From Betaproteobacteria bacterium (GTDB lineage: Bacteria > Pseudomonadota > Gammaproteobacteria > Burkholderiales > Rhodocyclaceae): a stretch of 64,000 bases of DNA. Made by a program: the position numbers and the translations under genes. Where the stretch lies: assembly GCA_016208415.1 (NCBI GenBank), contig JACQYB010000020.1:48713-112712 (forward strand), in the 5' to 3' direction. This document shows positions 26,508-40,351 of this stretch, in pieces (position 1 is the first letter of the stretch; every line of letters starts with the position of its first letter). The notes beneath the pieces were generated by a model. The model made no database searches and was not told the origin of the DNA. It worked only from the letters and a program-made list of their open reading frames with translations.

Positions 26508-28147
26508 GCCCGCCGCGAACCCCCGAGATTGGCGTGGGCGTGGATTACCGCGACCCGCGAGCGTGCCTGCTGGCCCTCTCCACCCTGCCCCTTGGCAACC
26601 CGCCGGCCGCAGCGGACAGGGCGATGGAGTTGCTGCGGGGCATGCAGAACGCACCGCCGTCCCCGGCTCAGTACCTGAAGGTTCTGGAAGCCCTGCGCGC
26701 CCCGCTGGCATCGGTGCTGGAGTCACTCGCGCAGCGCTATGCGGCCCGCCCCCTTCCCCCGCGCAGCAGCGAGGACGAAGTGCTGCGGCGGGTGACGGCG
26801 CTGTGGCACGTCATGGCGCGCGCCTATGCGCAGGTGGCGCGGCTCGGTGCGCTGACGCCGGATGTCCGGGAGCGCACGGCTCTGCTGTGTCAGCGCTGCA
26901 TCCATTATTCCGGTCGCGCGATGGTCGAGTATTTTCGCGCGCGGCGCGAACTGCCCCGGGGGATGTGGAGCGAGATCAACGGCTATTTCGCGACGGCGGA
27001 GGAATTCGGTCTCGGCGCGGTGCCGGTGGACGAGCCGCTGCAGGGGGATGCCGCCACGGTGACCTGTCTTTCGGCGTACGCGCAGGTGCTGTTGATGGAT
27101 CTGGCCAATCCCTACGCGCGCAGCACCCGGGAGTTGGCGTGCATCGAGCGCTGGAGCATGACGCTGGCACCTTTGATCGCGCTGCTGCCCAAGAGGGCGG
27201 GCGACGGTGCCCGGGCCTATTGCCTGGATCTGTCCGCGGATCGGGGTGCGGTGCCCCTGGAGCGGCTCACGCGCGGCCCACAGTTGCGGCGGCTGGACGT
27301 TGCGCGCCTGGCAGGCGCGGTTCAGCATCTGCTGGCACGCCTCAGGAGCGGGACCTCAGCGGCGGATCTCGGCCTGGGAGAAGGCTGCGCCGCCGCGGAT
27401 GCGGGCCGGCTGCTGCTGCAGCTCTACCGGCGGTGGTGCCTCTCGGCGCACGCGAGGCGATACCCCCGACGCCGAGCCATCGGCAACGTGGAACTGGTGT
27501 CCGGCAGGGAGGCGATCTACTTTCACGTCGGCGGACAGCGTTTCTTGGCACCCGACCCGTCGGTGTCGCTGTCGCCGGCGCTGCTCGAACAGGTCCTGAC
27601 GCTGGGCGAGCAGGTGGCGGCGGCGGATTGCGCCGCCACCCCCGGCGCCGTTCCGCCCGGCGGCGCGCCCGCTCGCTGGGATGTGGTGGATCAGTCGCCC
27701 AACGGCTTCTGCCTGCGGCGCAACGAATCGGGGCCGCGGCTGGAGCTCGGTTCGCTGGTGGCGTTGCGTCCGCCCGAGGGTGGGAAGTTCCTGCTGGCGC
27801 GGGTGACCTGGCTCAGGTACGAGGGCACCGGCTCGCTCTGCGCGGGCATCCACGTCCTTCCGGGCATGCCGGATGCGCTGGTGGTGCGCCAGGCAGGGAC
27901 GGCCTCCGCACCTGCGCGTTATCGACCCGCCTTCATGCTGCCGGCCATGGCGACGCTGCACGAGCCGCCGTCGCTGGTGCTGCCGCGCGGCTGGTTCAAG
28001 CCCGATCGGGTCATCCAGAGCGGCGGAGAGCGGATGCTTAGCCTGCGACTGGCGGAGCTTCTGGAACAGGGGGCGGATTTCGATCGGGTGAGCTTTGCGC
28101 CGCATCGGGCAGCCTCTGGACGCGTCGCGCTGGAAAGCGTGCGGTGA
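26504..28147 (+). CDS. Large helical protein with degenerate PilZ-like C-terminus (second of a pair)
   Basis: The 547-residue protein begins MSPPRTPEIGVGVDYRDP and has the same plan as its upstream neighbour: a long helical N-terminal two-thirds, then a beta-rich end. It has DQSPNGFCL (D396, matching DxSxxG) and LVLPRGWFKPDRVIQ near the C-terminus. No convincing RxxxR precedes the motif, so ligand binding may be lost or altered. It is translationally coupled to the upstream paralogue by an ATGA overlap. Its last 110 bases are antisense to the 3' end of phoR, an unusually long convergent overlap. Confidence 0.62.
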   Translation: MSPPRTPEIGVGVDYRDPRACLLALSTLPLGNPPAAADRAMELLRGMQNAPPSPAQYLKVLEALRAPLASVLESLAQRYAARPLPPRSSEDEVLRRVTALWHVMARAYAQVARLGALTPDVRERTALLCQRCIHYSGRAMVEYFRARRELPRGMWSEINGYFATAEEFGLGAVPVDEPLQGDAATVTCLSAYAQVLLMDLANPYARSTRELACIERWSMTLAPLIALLPKRAGDGARAYCLDLSADRGAVPLERLTRGPQLRRLDVARLAGAVQHLLARLRSGTSAADLGLGEGCAAADAGRLLLQLYRRWCLSAHARRYPRRRAIGNVELVSGREAIYFHVGGQRFLAPDPSVSLSPALLEQVLTLGEQVAAADCAATPGAVPPGGAPARWDVVDQSPNGFCLRRNESGPRLELGSLVALRPPEGGKFLLARVTWLRYEGTGSLCAGIHVLPGMPDALVVRQAGTASAPARYRPAFMLPAMATLHEPPSLVLPRGWFKPDRVIQSGGERMLSLRLAELLEQGADFDRVSFAPHRAASGRVALESVR

Positions 28148-29405
28148 AGCGGCTGCCGCGGCCGGGTTCGCTCTCGATGTGGAGGCTGGCCTGGTGGCGG
28201 TTGAGGACATGCTTGACGATGGCCAGGCCCAGGCCCGTGCCTCCCGTCTCCCGGGAGCGGCCGCGGTCCACGCGATAGAAGCGTTCGGTCAGGCGCGGGA
28301 TGTCGCGGGCGTCGATGCCGATGCCGTCGTCTTCGACGGTGAAACGGCCGCCTTCGGGGCCGTGCTGCCAGAGAAGGCGGATGTGCCCGCCCTCCGGGGT
28401 GTAGCGCACGGCGTTGCTCACCAGGTTTGCCAGGGCGCTGCGCAGTTCGCGCGCGCTGCCCAGCAGTACGGCGCCCGCCGCGGCCTCCACCTCGATGTGA
28501 TGGCGACCGGCGGACAGTGCCGCGGCCTCCTCCGCCAGATCTTCAATGAGTTCCGCCACGTCGGTGCGCTCGTCGCCGGGCGGGCTGTCGGTTTCGAGCG
28601 CGGACAGGGTGAGCAGATCCTCCACCAGCCGCTGCATGCGCAGCGCCTGGTCGTGCGCCATGGCGAGGTAGGCCGTGGCCTCTTCCCGCGTCAGTTCCGG
28701 CAGGGTGTCCTGGAGGGTCTCGATGAAACCGGTGACCACGGTCAGGGGGGTCTTGAGTTCATGGGAGACGTTGGCCACGAAGTCGCGGCGCATCGTCTCG
28801 AGACGGTGCAACTGGCTGATGTCGCGCGACAGCAGCAGCTTGCGGTCGATGCCGAACTCGATGATCTGGATCGAAAGGGCGCGGCGCGGATCGCGCAGCG
28901 ACCGTAGTTCCACGGGTTCGCCGTAGGCGCCGCTGTCGAGGTAATGCACGAACGCCGGCTGGCGAACCAGGTTGCCGATGGGCGCCCCGAGGTCCTTCCG
29001 GTGGTCGAGGCCGAAGTGGCCTTCGGCGCTGGCGTTCATCCACTCGATCGCGTTCTGGCGGTTGAGTACCACCACGCCGTCGGGCATGGCCTGGCTGGCA
29101 TCGAGGAAGCGCCGCAGGCGGATTTCCAGCTCGGAGCGCACCGCCGCGGCCTTTCGGGTGCGGCGGTTGAGCGACGAGAAGACCTCCCCCCAGACGCCGG
29201 GAGCGTCGGGCACGGGGGTGCCATTGGGCTCGATGGCCCAGTACTGGAGGCGCCGCAGGTTGCGCAGGTGGTGCAGGCACAGCGCCAGCAGCGCCACAGC
29301 GATGGAGGCCAGCCCCCAGCGCTGACCGGCGAAGGCCCCGACCGTGAGTCCGAGAAAGCAGACCGCGCCGAACCAGGAGAGGGCGCCCATCCACACGCTT
29401 GTCAT
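28038..29405 (-). CDS. phoR: Phosphate-regulon sensor histidine kinase PhoR
   Basis: The 455-residue protein has two N-terminal membrane segments, a PAS domain (MPDGVVVLNRQNAIEWMNAS), a HisKA domain with phospho-acceptor H215 in VSHELKTPLT, and an HATPase domain with N-box LVSNAVRYT, GIGIDARDIP and GTGLGLAIVKH. A PAS-containing kinase directly downstream of a PhoB-type regulator is the standard PhoR arrangement. It would phosphorylate PhoB when phosphate is scarce, under PstSCAB/PhoU control (not in this window). The tail beyond the ATPase domain (VQRLPDAAQSSPDRN...) is proline-rich and lies in the region antisense to the neighbouring gene. Confidence 0.9.
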   Translation of the reverse strand: MTSVWMGALSWFGAVCFLGLTVGAFAGQRWGLASIAVALLALCLHHLRNLRRLQYWAIEPNGTPVPDAPGVWGEVFSSLNRRTRKAAAVRSELEIRLRRFLDASQAMPDGVVVLNRQNAIEWMNASAEGHFGLDHRKDLGAPIGNLVRQPAFVHYLDSGAYGEPVELRSLRDPRRALSIQIIEFGIDRKLLLSRDISQLHRLETMRRDFVANVSHELKTPLTVVTGFIETLQDTLPELTREEATAYLAMAHDQALRMQRLVEDLLTLSALETDSPPGDERTDVAELIEDLAEEAAALSAGRHHIEVEAAAGAVLLGSARELRSALANLVSNAVRYTPEGGHIRLLWQHGPEGGRFTVEDDGIGIDARDIPRLTERFYRVDRGRSRETGGTGLGLAIVKHVLNRHQASLHIESEPGRGSRFTARFPARRVQRLPDAAQSSPDRNPPPVPEAPPVAG

Positions 29406-29480
29406 GGGGCGAACGCTTCGGGAAGACTTGAACCGGGGCGATTATCGCACGTGGGCGCGGCGCGCAATCGGAAAGGCCCG

Positions 29481-30173
<693 letters not shown>

Positions 30174-30260
30174 CGGGCGCTTCCTTGGTCGCAATGGCGG
30201 CGGACGCTCGCTTTTGCGTCGCCGTAGGGACGTCAGGAGTCGAGAAAGAATAACTTGGAC

Positions 30261-30372
30261 AATTGGCCGCTTGCAGACGAGATGCCAGGCAAGGCGCAAG
30301 AATGCGCCGTGTGGCTGGCCACACAAGCATTCTTGCAACGCCGCATGGCGCTCGGCTGCAAGATGGACAATG
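30261..30372. repeat. Long imperfect inverted repeat between phoB and the DUF971 gene
   Basis: Two arms of about 55 bases face each other around a TG centre at 30316-30317. The inner core is perfect over GTGTGGC/GCCACAC (30309-30315, 30318-30324) and GCAAGAATGC/GCATTCTTGC (30296-30305, 30327-30336). The outer parts pair less well, for example CTTGCAGACGAG on the left with CTCGGCTGCAAG on the right. It lies in a 278-base non-coding spacer. It is too long and lacks a T-run, so it is not an ordinary terminator for either flanking gene; it could be a palindromic mobile repeat or a structured RNA. Confidence 0.7.
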
Positions 30373-30393
30373 TTCACCACGGCCGTGACGCGG

Positions 30394-30422
30394 TTAAGTG
30401 CGCGCCGGTTGTGCGCTATGAT
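30394..30422 (+). promoter_or_regulatory. Candidate sigma70 promoter for DUF971-ubiE-ubiJ
   Basis: TTAAGT (30394-30399) and TATGAT (30417-30422) are 17 bases apart, 29 bases before the ATG of the DUF971 gene. The -10 matches the consensus at five of six positions, the -35 at only three. It directly follows the long inverted repeat. Confidence 0.4.
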
Positions 30423-30451
30423 GGGCTCCCTTTACGAGGCAGGAGACGCCG

Positions 30452-30874
30452 ATGGCCGGCCTGGACAAGAATACGCCGATCCCTACCGAGATCAAATTGC
30501 ACCAGAAGTCGCGGGTGATGGAGCTGACATTTTCCGACGGCAAGCACTATGAACTCAGCTATGAGTTGCTGAGGGTCTATTCGCCCTCGGCGGAGGTCAG
30601 GGGGCACGGGCCCGGACAGGAGGTCCTGCAGGTGGGCAAACGCGACGTGGAGATCGCCGAAGTGGAGGCCGTGGGCAGCTACGCCATCAAGCCCGTGTTC
30701 TCCGACGGTCACGACACCGGAATCTATTCCTGGGATTACCTGTGGTCTCTCGGTGAAAACGCGCAGGCGCTGTGGGACGAGTACATCGCCCGCATGGAGC
30801 AGGCGGGCGCTAGCCGCGACGCCGCCCCAGGCCAGGACGCCCCGGCGGCGGGCCACAGTTGCCGGAAACACTAG
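30452..30874 (+). CDS. DUF971 family protein
   Basis: The 140-residue protein begins [20 protein letters not shown] and contains [31 protein letters not shown] sequence and [12 protein letters not shown], the hallmarks of DUF971 (related to the N-terminal domain of gamma-butyrobetaine hydroxylase, with links to Fe-S or ubiquinone functions). A good AGGAG ribosome-binding site precedes ATG 30452. In many betaproteobacteria this gene is immediately upstream of ubiE, as here. The biochemical role is unknown; the operon context suggests a link to quinone synthesis. Confidence 0.88.
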   Translation: MAGLDKNTPIPTEIKLHQKSRVMELTFSDGKHYELSYELLRVYSPSAEVRGHGPGQEVLQVGKRDVEIAEVEAVGSYAIKPVFSDGHDTGIYSWDYLWSLGENAQALWDEYIARMEQAGASRDAAPGQDAPAAGHSCRKH

Positions 30875-30957
30875 ACATGAACTCGGCGCGGGAGGCCGGC
30901 GGGCCTTCGGGGTCGACGCCCGCGACGGGTGGCGCCGGGACGGACGGGAAACGCACG

Positions 30958-31689
<732 letters not shown>

Positions 31690-31744
31690 GCGGGAATGCT
31701 CCCGGCGCCGGGGGGACGGGTACGGTATCCGGCGTGACAGCCCC

Positions 31745-32332
31745 ATGGTCCTCGATGATGTCGTGATCGGTGTGGTCGACCAGCTGCTCTGAGAAGCGCC
31801 CTGGGCGCGGGCGCGACTGAGCCCCTTTGCCGGTCGGCGCGCCTGCATTCACCTGGCGCCCCTGCGCCTGGCGGTGGAGGTTACCGGCGACGGACGTCTG
31901 ACTGCGGCGGGCGCCGCGGATCCCGACTGCGAGATCTGGCTCACGCCTGCCACGGCGCGGCGCGTTCTGGAGGGCGACGAAGCCTGGATGCGTGACGTGC
32001 GGTTGAACGGGTCTGCGGATCTTGCCCATGCGCTGGGCTTCGTCCTCGGGCATCTGCGGGTGGATTTCGAGGAACTGCTGGCGCGGCGGTTCGGCGACAT
32101 CCCTGCCCAGCGGCTCGGCCTGGCCGGGCGGCGTTTTCTTGCCTGGCAGGGGACGGCGGCCGCCAATGCCGCCGACAACGTGCTGGAGTTCCTGCGCGAG
32201 GAGCGCGCAGTGCTCCCGGCGCAGGACAAGGTGGGCGCATACCTGGCCCAGGTGACGCACCTGCGCGACGATCTGGCGCGGCTGGAGGCGCGGGTGGCGA
32301 CGCTGGAGGCGCGGAGGATCGCCCCGGGCTGA
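31745..32332 (+). pseudogene. ubiJ: UbiJ (SCP2-domain ubiquinone accessory factor), interrupted by an in-frame TGA
   Basis: From ATG 31745 the frame reads MVLDDVVIGVVDQLL, meets TGA at 31790-31792, and continues without shift as EAPWARARLSPFAGRR and on through an SCP2-like domain to a coiled-coil C-terminus (LAQVTHLRDDLARLEARVATLEARR). The sequence on both sides of the stop fits a continuous UbiJ N-terminus (typically LLR-x-PWARxRLxPFAG), so the TGA probably replaces an arginine CGA. Without readthrough, translation could restart at GTG 31874 to give 152 residues lacking about 43 N-terminal ones. UbiJ is a lipid-binding scaffold of the Ubi complex. Whether this is a true mutation or a base error cannot be told from sequence alone. 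Confidence 0.72.
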
Positions 32333-32362
32333 TCGCGGTGGTGCCTTCCGATGCGCAAGTGG

Positions 32363-32387
32363 GCAGCCGGACGGGCTGCTTTGTCTT
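32363..32387 (+). terminator. Candidate Rho-independent terminator after ubiJ
   Basis: A six-base-pair stem GCAGCC/GGCTGC with loop GGACG is followed by TTTGTCTT on the plus strand, 31 bases after the ubiJ stop. It separates the ubi genes from the convergent atp operon. I saw no matching T-run for the minus strand. Confidence 0.6.
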
Positions 32388-32479
32388 GCCGCCGGCGTGC
32401 GCGCCGTGTCTCCCGGGTTCCATCCGTCCCGGTCGAGTCGCCGGGCGCTCCCGGGTGACGTGCGGCGCGGACGGGCCGC

Positions 32480-34160
<1,681 letters not shown>

Positions 34161-35045
34161 CTAGCCGGAGATCGCTGCGGCGCCGCCGACAATTTCCGAA
34201 ATCTCTTTCGTGATCGAGGCCTGGCGCGCCTTGTTGTAGATGAGCTGCAGTTCCTTGATGACGTTGCCCGCGTTGTCCGTGGCGGCCTTCATGGCGACCA
34301 TGCGGGCACTCTGCTCGGAGGCCATGTTCTCGGCCACGGACTGGTAGATCAGGGCCTCGACATAGCGTACCAGGAGTTCCTCGATCACGACGCGGGCGTC
34401 GGGCTCGAACAGGTAGTCCCAGTGCCCTTCGGGTGTGCCCAGGCGCTCGCCGGTCAGGGGCAGGAGCTGCTCGATCACCGGCTCCTGGCGCATGGTGTTG
34501 ATGAAGCGCGTGTAGCCGATATGCACCGCGTCCAGTTCGCCCTTCTCGAAGGCGTCGATCATCACCTTGATGGGTCCGATGAGTCTTTCCAGGTGCGGCG
34601 TGTCGCCAAGCTGCACCACATGGGACACCACCCGCGCCCCCAGGCGTTGCATGAATCCCAGGCCCTTGTTGCCGATGCAGCTGACGCGGATGTCCGCGCC
34701 GGCCTTCTCCCAGTCCCGCAGGCTGCTGAGCGCCAGGCGCAGGATGTTGGTGTTCAGGCCGCCGCACAGGCCCTTGTCAGTGGTGACGAGCACCAGTCCC
34801 AGGCGTCTGGCCGTTCCCCGCTCCTCGCCGTGACGCTGGATGAAGGGGTGGCGGTAATCCGCGTTGTTGGCATGGGAGAGGTTGGCCGCGAGCCGACGGA
34901 TCTTCTCGCTGTAGGGCCGGGCGGCGCGCATCCGCTCCTGCGCCTTGCGCATCTTGGATGCGGCCACCATCTCCATGGCCTTGGTGATCTTCCGGGTGTT
35001 CTGGACGCTCTTGATCTTCGTCCGTATCTCTTTGCCGCCGGGCAT
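34161..35045 (-). CDS. atpG: F1 ATP synthase gamma subunit
   Basis: The 294-residue subunit forms the central rotor shaft. It begins [30 protein letters not shown] sequence and ends [24 protein letters not shown], both the conserved terminal coiled-coil helices. [16 protein letters not shown] is the typical core motif. It lies between atpA and the damaged atpD and appears intact. Confidence 0.96.
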   Translation of the reverse strand: MPGGKEIRTKIKSVQNTRKITKAMEMVAASKMRKAQERMRAARPYSEKIRRLAANLSHANNADYRHPFIQRHGEERGTARRLGLVLVTTDKGLCGGLNTNILRLALSSLRDWEKAGADIRVSCIGNKGLGFMQRLGARVVSHVVQLGDTPHLERLIGPIKVMIDAFEKGELDAVHIGYTRFINTMRQEPVIEQLLPLTGERLGTPEGHWDYLFEPDARVVIEELLVRYVEALIYQSVAENMASEQSARMVAMKAATDNAGNVIKELQLIYNKARQASITKEISEIVGGAAAISG

Positions 35046-35103
35046 GGCGCTCTCCAGAATTGCGATGGCGGCGCATGAGGCAGGCGCGCGCCGCCGGGGC
35101 CAG

Positions 35104-36642
35104 TCAGGCCCAGGTCTTCTTGAAGTCGGCGATCGCGGCCGAAACCTGCGCCTCGCCGTTCTTGTCGAGGTCCCGGGTGGACTCGATCCGCTCCATCAGG
35201 GCAGCGTGGTGCTGCTTCATGTGCTGGTGCAGGGCATGCTCGAAGGCGAGAATGCGGCCCACGTCGATGTCATCGAGGAAACCCTGGTTCACCGCCAGCA
35301 GCGAGACCGCCATCTCCGCCACCGAAAGCGGCGAATACTGGGGCTGCTTCATCAGTTCCGTCACCCGCCGGCCGCGCTCGAGCTGCTTGCGGGTGGCTTC
35401 GTCCAGGTCGGAGGCAAACTGGGCGAAGGCCGCCAGCTCGCGGTACTGCGCCAGTGCCAGGCGCACGCCACCGCCGAGCTTCTTGATCACCTTGGTCTGG
35501 GCCGCGCCGCCCACCCGCGACACCGAGATGCCGGCGTTGATGGCGGGACGGATGCCGGCGTTGAAGAGGTCGGTTTCGAGAAAGATCTGGCCGTCGGTAA
35601 TGGAAATGACGTTGGTCGGCACGAAGGCGGAGACGTCGCCGGCCTGGGTCTCGATTACCGGCAGGGCGGTCAGCGAGCCGGTCTTGCCCTTGACGGCGCC
35701 GTTGGTGTGGCGCTCGACGTATTCCTCGTTCACCCGCGCGGCGCGCTCCAGCAGCCGGGAGTGGAGATAGAAGACATCCCCGGGATAGGCTTCGCGGCCG
35801 GGCGGGCGACGCAGCAGGAGTGAAATCTGGCGGTAGGCCCAGGCCTGCTTGGTCAGATCGTCGTAAATGATCAGGGCGTCCTGGCCGCGATCGCGGAAGT
35901 ACTCGCCCATGGTGCAGCCCGAGTAGGGCGCGATGAACTGCATGGCGGCAGAGTCCGACGCGGAGGCGGCGACCACGATGGTGTAGTCCATGGCCCCGTA
36001 CTCTTCGAGCTTGCGCACCACGTTCATGATCGACGACGCCTTCTGGCCCACGGCGACGTAGATGCAGGTGAGATCCTTGCCCTTCTGGTTGATGATGGTG
36101 TCGATGGCCACCGCGGACTTGCCGGTCTGGCGGTCGCCGATGATCAGTTCGCGCTGGCCGCGGCCGATGGGCACCATGGCGTCCACCGACTTGAGGCCGG
36201 TCTGCACCGGCTGGGACACGGAACGGCGCCAGATCACACCCGGGGCGACCTTTTCGATCTTGTCCGTTTCCTTGCTGTTGAGCGGGCCCTTGCCGTCGAT
36301 GGGCTGACCCAGGGAATTCACCACGCGGCCGATGAGTTCGGGGCCCACCGGCACCTCCAGGATGCGGCCGGTGCACTTGACGGTATCGCCTTCGGTGATG
36401 TGTTCGTAGTCGCCCAGGACCACGGCGCCGACCGAGTCGCGCTCGAGGTTGAGGGCCATGCCCAGGGTGTTGCCGGGGAACTCCAGCATCTCGCCCTGCA
36501 TCACGTCGGCAAGGCCGTGGACGCGGCAGATGCCGTCGGTCACCGAAACGACGGTTCCCTCGGTGCGGGCCTGCGCGGCGAGCTGCAGGTTCTGGATCCG
36601 GCTCTTGATCAGTTCGCTGATTTCTGAGGGATTAAGGTTCAT
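35104..36642 (-). CDS. atpA: F1 ATP synthase alpha subunit
   Basis: The 512-residue subunit has the conserved start [16 protein letters not shown], the P-loop [13 protein letters not shown], the segment [20 protein letters not shown], and the end [13 protein letters not shown]. It forms the non-catalytic nucleotide sites of the F1 hexamer. It is intact and of normal family length (513 in E. coli). Confidence 0.97.
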   Translation of the reverse strand: MNLNPSEISELIKSRIQNLQLAAQARTEGTVVSVTDGICRVHGLADVMQGEMLEFPGNTLGMALNLERDSVGAVVLGDYEHITEGDTVKCTGRILEVPVGPELIGRVVNSLGQPIDGKGPLNSKETDKIEKVAPGVIWRRSVSQPVQTGLKSVDAMVPIGRGQRELIIGDRQTGKSAVAIDTIINQKGKDLTCIYVAVGQKASSIMNVVRKLEEYGAMDYTIVVAASASDSAAMQFIAPYSGCTMGEYFRDRGQDALIIYDDLTKQAWAYRQISLLLRRPPGREAYPGDVFYLHSRLLERAARVNEEYVERHTNGAVKGKTGSLTALPVIETQAGDVSAFVPTNVISITDGQIFLETDLFNAGIRPAINAGISVSRVGGAAQTKVIKKLGGGVRLALAQYRELAAFAQFASDLDEATRKQLERGRRVTELMKQPQYSPLSVAEMAVSLLAVNQGFLDDIDVGRILAFEHALHQHMKQHHAALMERIESTRDLDKNGEAQVSAAIADFKKTWA

Positions 36643-36691
36643 GGGGATGCTCCTAGGTCACGGGGGCGGCGCCAAGTGGCAGCGCACACTG

Positions 36692-37237
36692 CTATTTCTT
36701 GATCGCGAGGGCCATTGCGGCGAGCTTGCCGCGCACTGATGCGTCGATGACCTGGTCGCCGAGAGCAATCTTCACGCCCCCGATGAGTTCAGGGTCCACC
36801 GTGACCCTGGCCTGGATGCGGCAGCCGAACTTGCGTTCCAGATCGGAAACGAGTGCCGCGGTGGTGGCGTCGTCCAGGGGAAAGGCAGAGTCGATGGCGG
36901 CTTCGCGGATGCCTTCGTGGGCGTCCTTGAGGTCATCGAACAACTGTCGGATCTCGGGCAACAGGGCGAGACGGTTGTTCTCGGCGAGCAGGGCGATGAA
37001 ATTGCCCTGCTCGGCGGTGAGGGTCGCGTCGGCGTCACTGGCGACGTCGGTCACCAGTCGGGCGCGGTCGGCCGCAGACAGGTTCGGACGGGCAAAGCAC
37101 TCGCGCATGGCCGGGTCGGCCGCGATGGCCGCCAGCCGCTCCAGGGCGCCGGACCAGGCGTCGAGGGCGCCATCGCTGTGCGCCATCTGGAACGCGGCAT
37201 CGGCGTAGGGGCGCGCAATGGTGACGTTTTCGGCCAT
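36692..37237 (-). CDS. atpH: F1 ATP synthase delta subunit
   Basis: The 181-residue subunit connects F1 to the b-subunit stalk. The N-terminal [19 protein letters not shown] helix (here [19 protein letters not shown]) and C-terminal [21 protein letters not shown] are diagnostic. It starts six bases after the atpF stop and ends 49 bases before atpA. Confidence 0.95.
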   Translation of the reverse strand: MAENVTIARPYADAAFQMAHSDGALDAWSGALERLAAIAADPAMRECFARPNLSAADRARLVTDVASDADATLTAEQGNFIALLAENNRLALLPEIRQLFDDLKDAHEGIREAAIDSAFPLDDATTAALVSDLERKFGCRIQARVTVDPELIGGVKIALGDQVIDASVRGKLAAMALAIKK

Positions 37238-37243
37238 GGCGGG

Positions 37244-37714
37244 TTACAGCTCCGACTTGAGATGGGTCAGCAGCTCGGCGTGGACCTGCGGGTTGATCTC
37301 GCGGCGCAGGATGCGCTCGGCACCGGCCACGGCCAACTGCGCCACATGCTCGCGCAGTGCCTCGCGGGCACGCTGCGCGGCGGCGGCGGCCTCGTCCTCG
37401 GCGGCGGCACGCGCCTGGGCAATGATGCGCGCGCCCTCCTGGCGGGCCTCGTCGATGATCTGCGCCGCCTGGCGCTCGGCGCCGGTTCGCACCTCGGCGC
37501 CGGACTCGCGGGCCTTGCGCAACTCATCGACAACCTTGCGTTCCGCCAGGACGAGATCGGACTTCGCCTTGTCCGCAGCCGCGAGCCCGTCGGCGATCTT
37601 CTTCGCGCGCTCGTCGAGTGCCTTCATGATGGGCGGCCACACGAACTTCATGGTGAACCACGCCAGAATGAAGAACACAACGAGTTGGGCAAACAGCGTT
37701 GCGTTCAGATTCAC
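37244..37714 (-). CDS. atpF: F0 ATP synthase b subunit
   Basis: The 156-residue peripheral stalk subunit begins [20 protein letters not shown], a single membrane anchor with the conserved FVWPPI following. A long charged alanine-rich helix runs to the end and forms the dimeric stalk. Length matches E. coli (156). Confidence 0.95.
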   Translation of the reverse strand: MNLNATLFAQLVVFFILAWFTMKFVWPPIMKALDERAKKIADGLAAADKAKSDLVLAERKVVDELRKARESGAEVRTGAERQAAQIIDEARQEGARIIAQARAAAEDEAAAAAQRAREALREHVAQLAVAGAERILRREINPQVHAELLTHLKSEL

Positions 37715-37745
37715 GGTAATCGCTCCTTCAAGTGTTCGGGGACGA

Positions 37746-39260
<1,515 letters not shown>

Positions 39261-39318
39261 GGGAGGCGGATCAACGCGCGGGGTTTGTGGGGCCGACCGC
39301 GGTGCAGCAAACGCGCGA

Positions 39319-39347
39319 ACTATATAGAAATCTTTAAATTCCGTCAA
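39319..39347 (-). promoter_or_regulatory. Consensus sigma70 promoter of the atp operon
   Basis: On the minus strand TTGACG (39347-39342) and TATAGT (39324-39319) are separated by exactly 17 bases, in a markedly AT-rich island. Each hexamer differs from consensus at one position. It lies about 60 bases upstream of the atpI ATG. Confidence 0.85.
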
Positions 39348-39478
39348 ACGCCAGTTTATGGTCTTCGGCGCATGAGCGCCGGCGCGGGGGCGATGCGAGT
39401 GCCCCGCGACAGGGCAGGCGCTGACGCTACTTTCCGTCGGAAGTGTCGTCGGGCGTGGGTCACCCGCCGCGGCAGCCG

Positions 39479-40351
39479 TCATGCCGTCGGCGTGGGTCGC
39501 AAACGCTCCAGCACACCCTCCAGCTCTTCCAGGTTCGAGAACCTTATGGTGACCATGCCCCGCCCCTTGCGGTTGGTGCGGATCATGACCTGCGCACCCA
39601 GCGCATCGGACAGGTCTTCCTGCAGGCGCTCCAGGTCCCGGTCCGGTCGGGGAGCGTGGGAGGGGTTGGTGGGCGGGGTCAGTTGGCGCTGAACGAGTCG
39701 TTCCGTCTCTCGTACGGAGTGGCGGCGGGACACGACCCGGTTGGCCAGGGCGATCTGGCCTGCCGGCGCGAGTGCGAGCAAGGCCCGTGCGTGCCCCATG
39801 TCCAGGTCGCCCGCCATGAGGAACTCCTGCACCTGGGGCGCAAGCTGCAGCAGGCGCAGCAGGTTGGAGGTGGCGCTGCGCGATCGCCCCACCGCGTCGG
39901 CGGCCTGCTGGTGCGACATGCCGAATTCGTCGATGAGGCGCTGGATGCCTCCTGCTTCCTCAAGCGGATTGAGGTCCTCGCGCTGGATGTTCTCGATGAG
40001 GGACATGGCCAGGGCTGCCTCGTCGGGGATCTCGCGCACCAGCACCGGCACGCGGTCAAGGCCGGCGAGTTGCGCCGCGCGCCAGCGCCTTTCGCCCGCG
40101 ATGATTTCCATGCGCTCGCCCGCGACCGGGCGCACGAGGATCGGCTGCATGACGCCCTGGGCACGGATCGAGGCGGCGAGTTCCTCCAGGGAGCCCGGGT
40201 CCATGCGGGTCCTGGGTTGGTAGCGACCGGGTTGCAGCAGGCCGACATCGACGTCCTGCTGGCGCGCCGAATCGGCCTCCGCGCTGTCGGCTGCGAGGAG
40301 GGCGTCGAGGCCGCGGCCGAGGCCGCGCAGTTTGGGGGGCGGGGGCGTCAC
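39479..40351 (-). CDS. parB: Chromosome-partitioning protein ParB
   Basis: The 290-residue CTP-dependent DNA clamp binds parS. The N-terminal KLRGLGRGLDALLA segment is the ParA-stimulating region. LLQPGRYQPRTRMD and ERRWRAAQLAGLDRVPVLV form the CTP/ParB-N domain (the arginine motif GERRWRA is intact). A helix-turn-helix (MSHQQAADAVGRSRSATSNLLRLL) reads parS, and a C-terminal dimer domain follows. The GTG start overlaps the parA stop (GTGA). Two parS-like sites occur 3.4 kb away at 43765-43815. Confidence 0.95.
   Translation of the reverse strand: MTPPPPKLRGLGRGLDALLAADSAEADSARQQDVDVGLLQPGRYQPRTRMDPGSLEELAASIRAQGVMQPILVRPVAGERMEIIAGERRWRAAQLAGLDRVPVLVREIPDEAALAMSLIENIQREDLNPLEEAGGIQRLIDEFGMSHQQAADAVGRSRSATSNLLRLLQLAPQVQEFLMAGDLDMGHARALLALAPAGQIALANRVVSRRHSVRETERLVQRQLTPPTNPSHAPRPDRDLERLQEDLSDALGAQVMIRTNRKGRGMVTIRFSNLEELEGVLERLRPTPTA

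Noticed and set aside
31745..32332. TGA in ubiJ as a selenocysteine codon or programmed readthrough
   Set aside because: UbiJ proteins have arginine-type residues, not cysteine, at this site, and no SECIS-like hairpin directly follows; a point change or base error is simpler.
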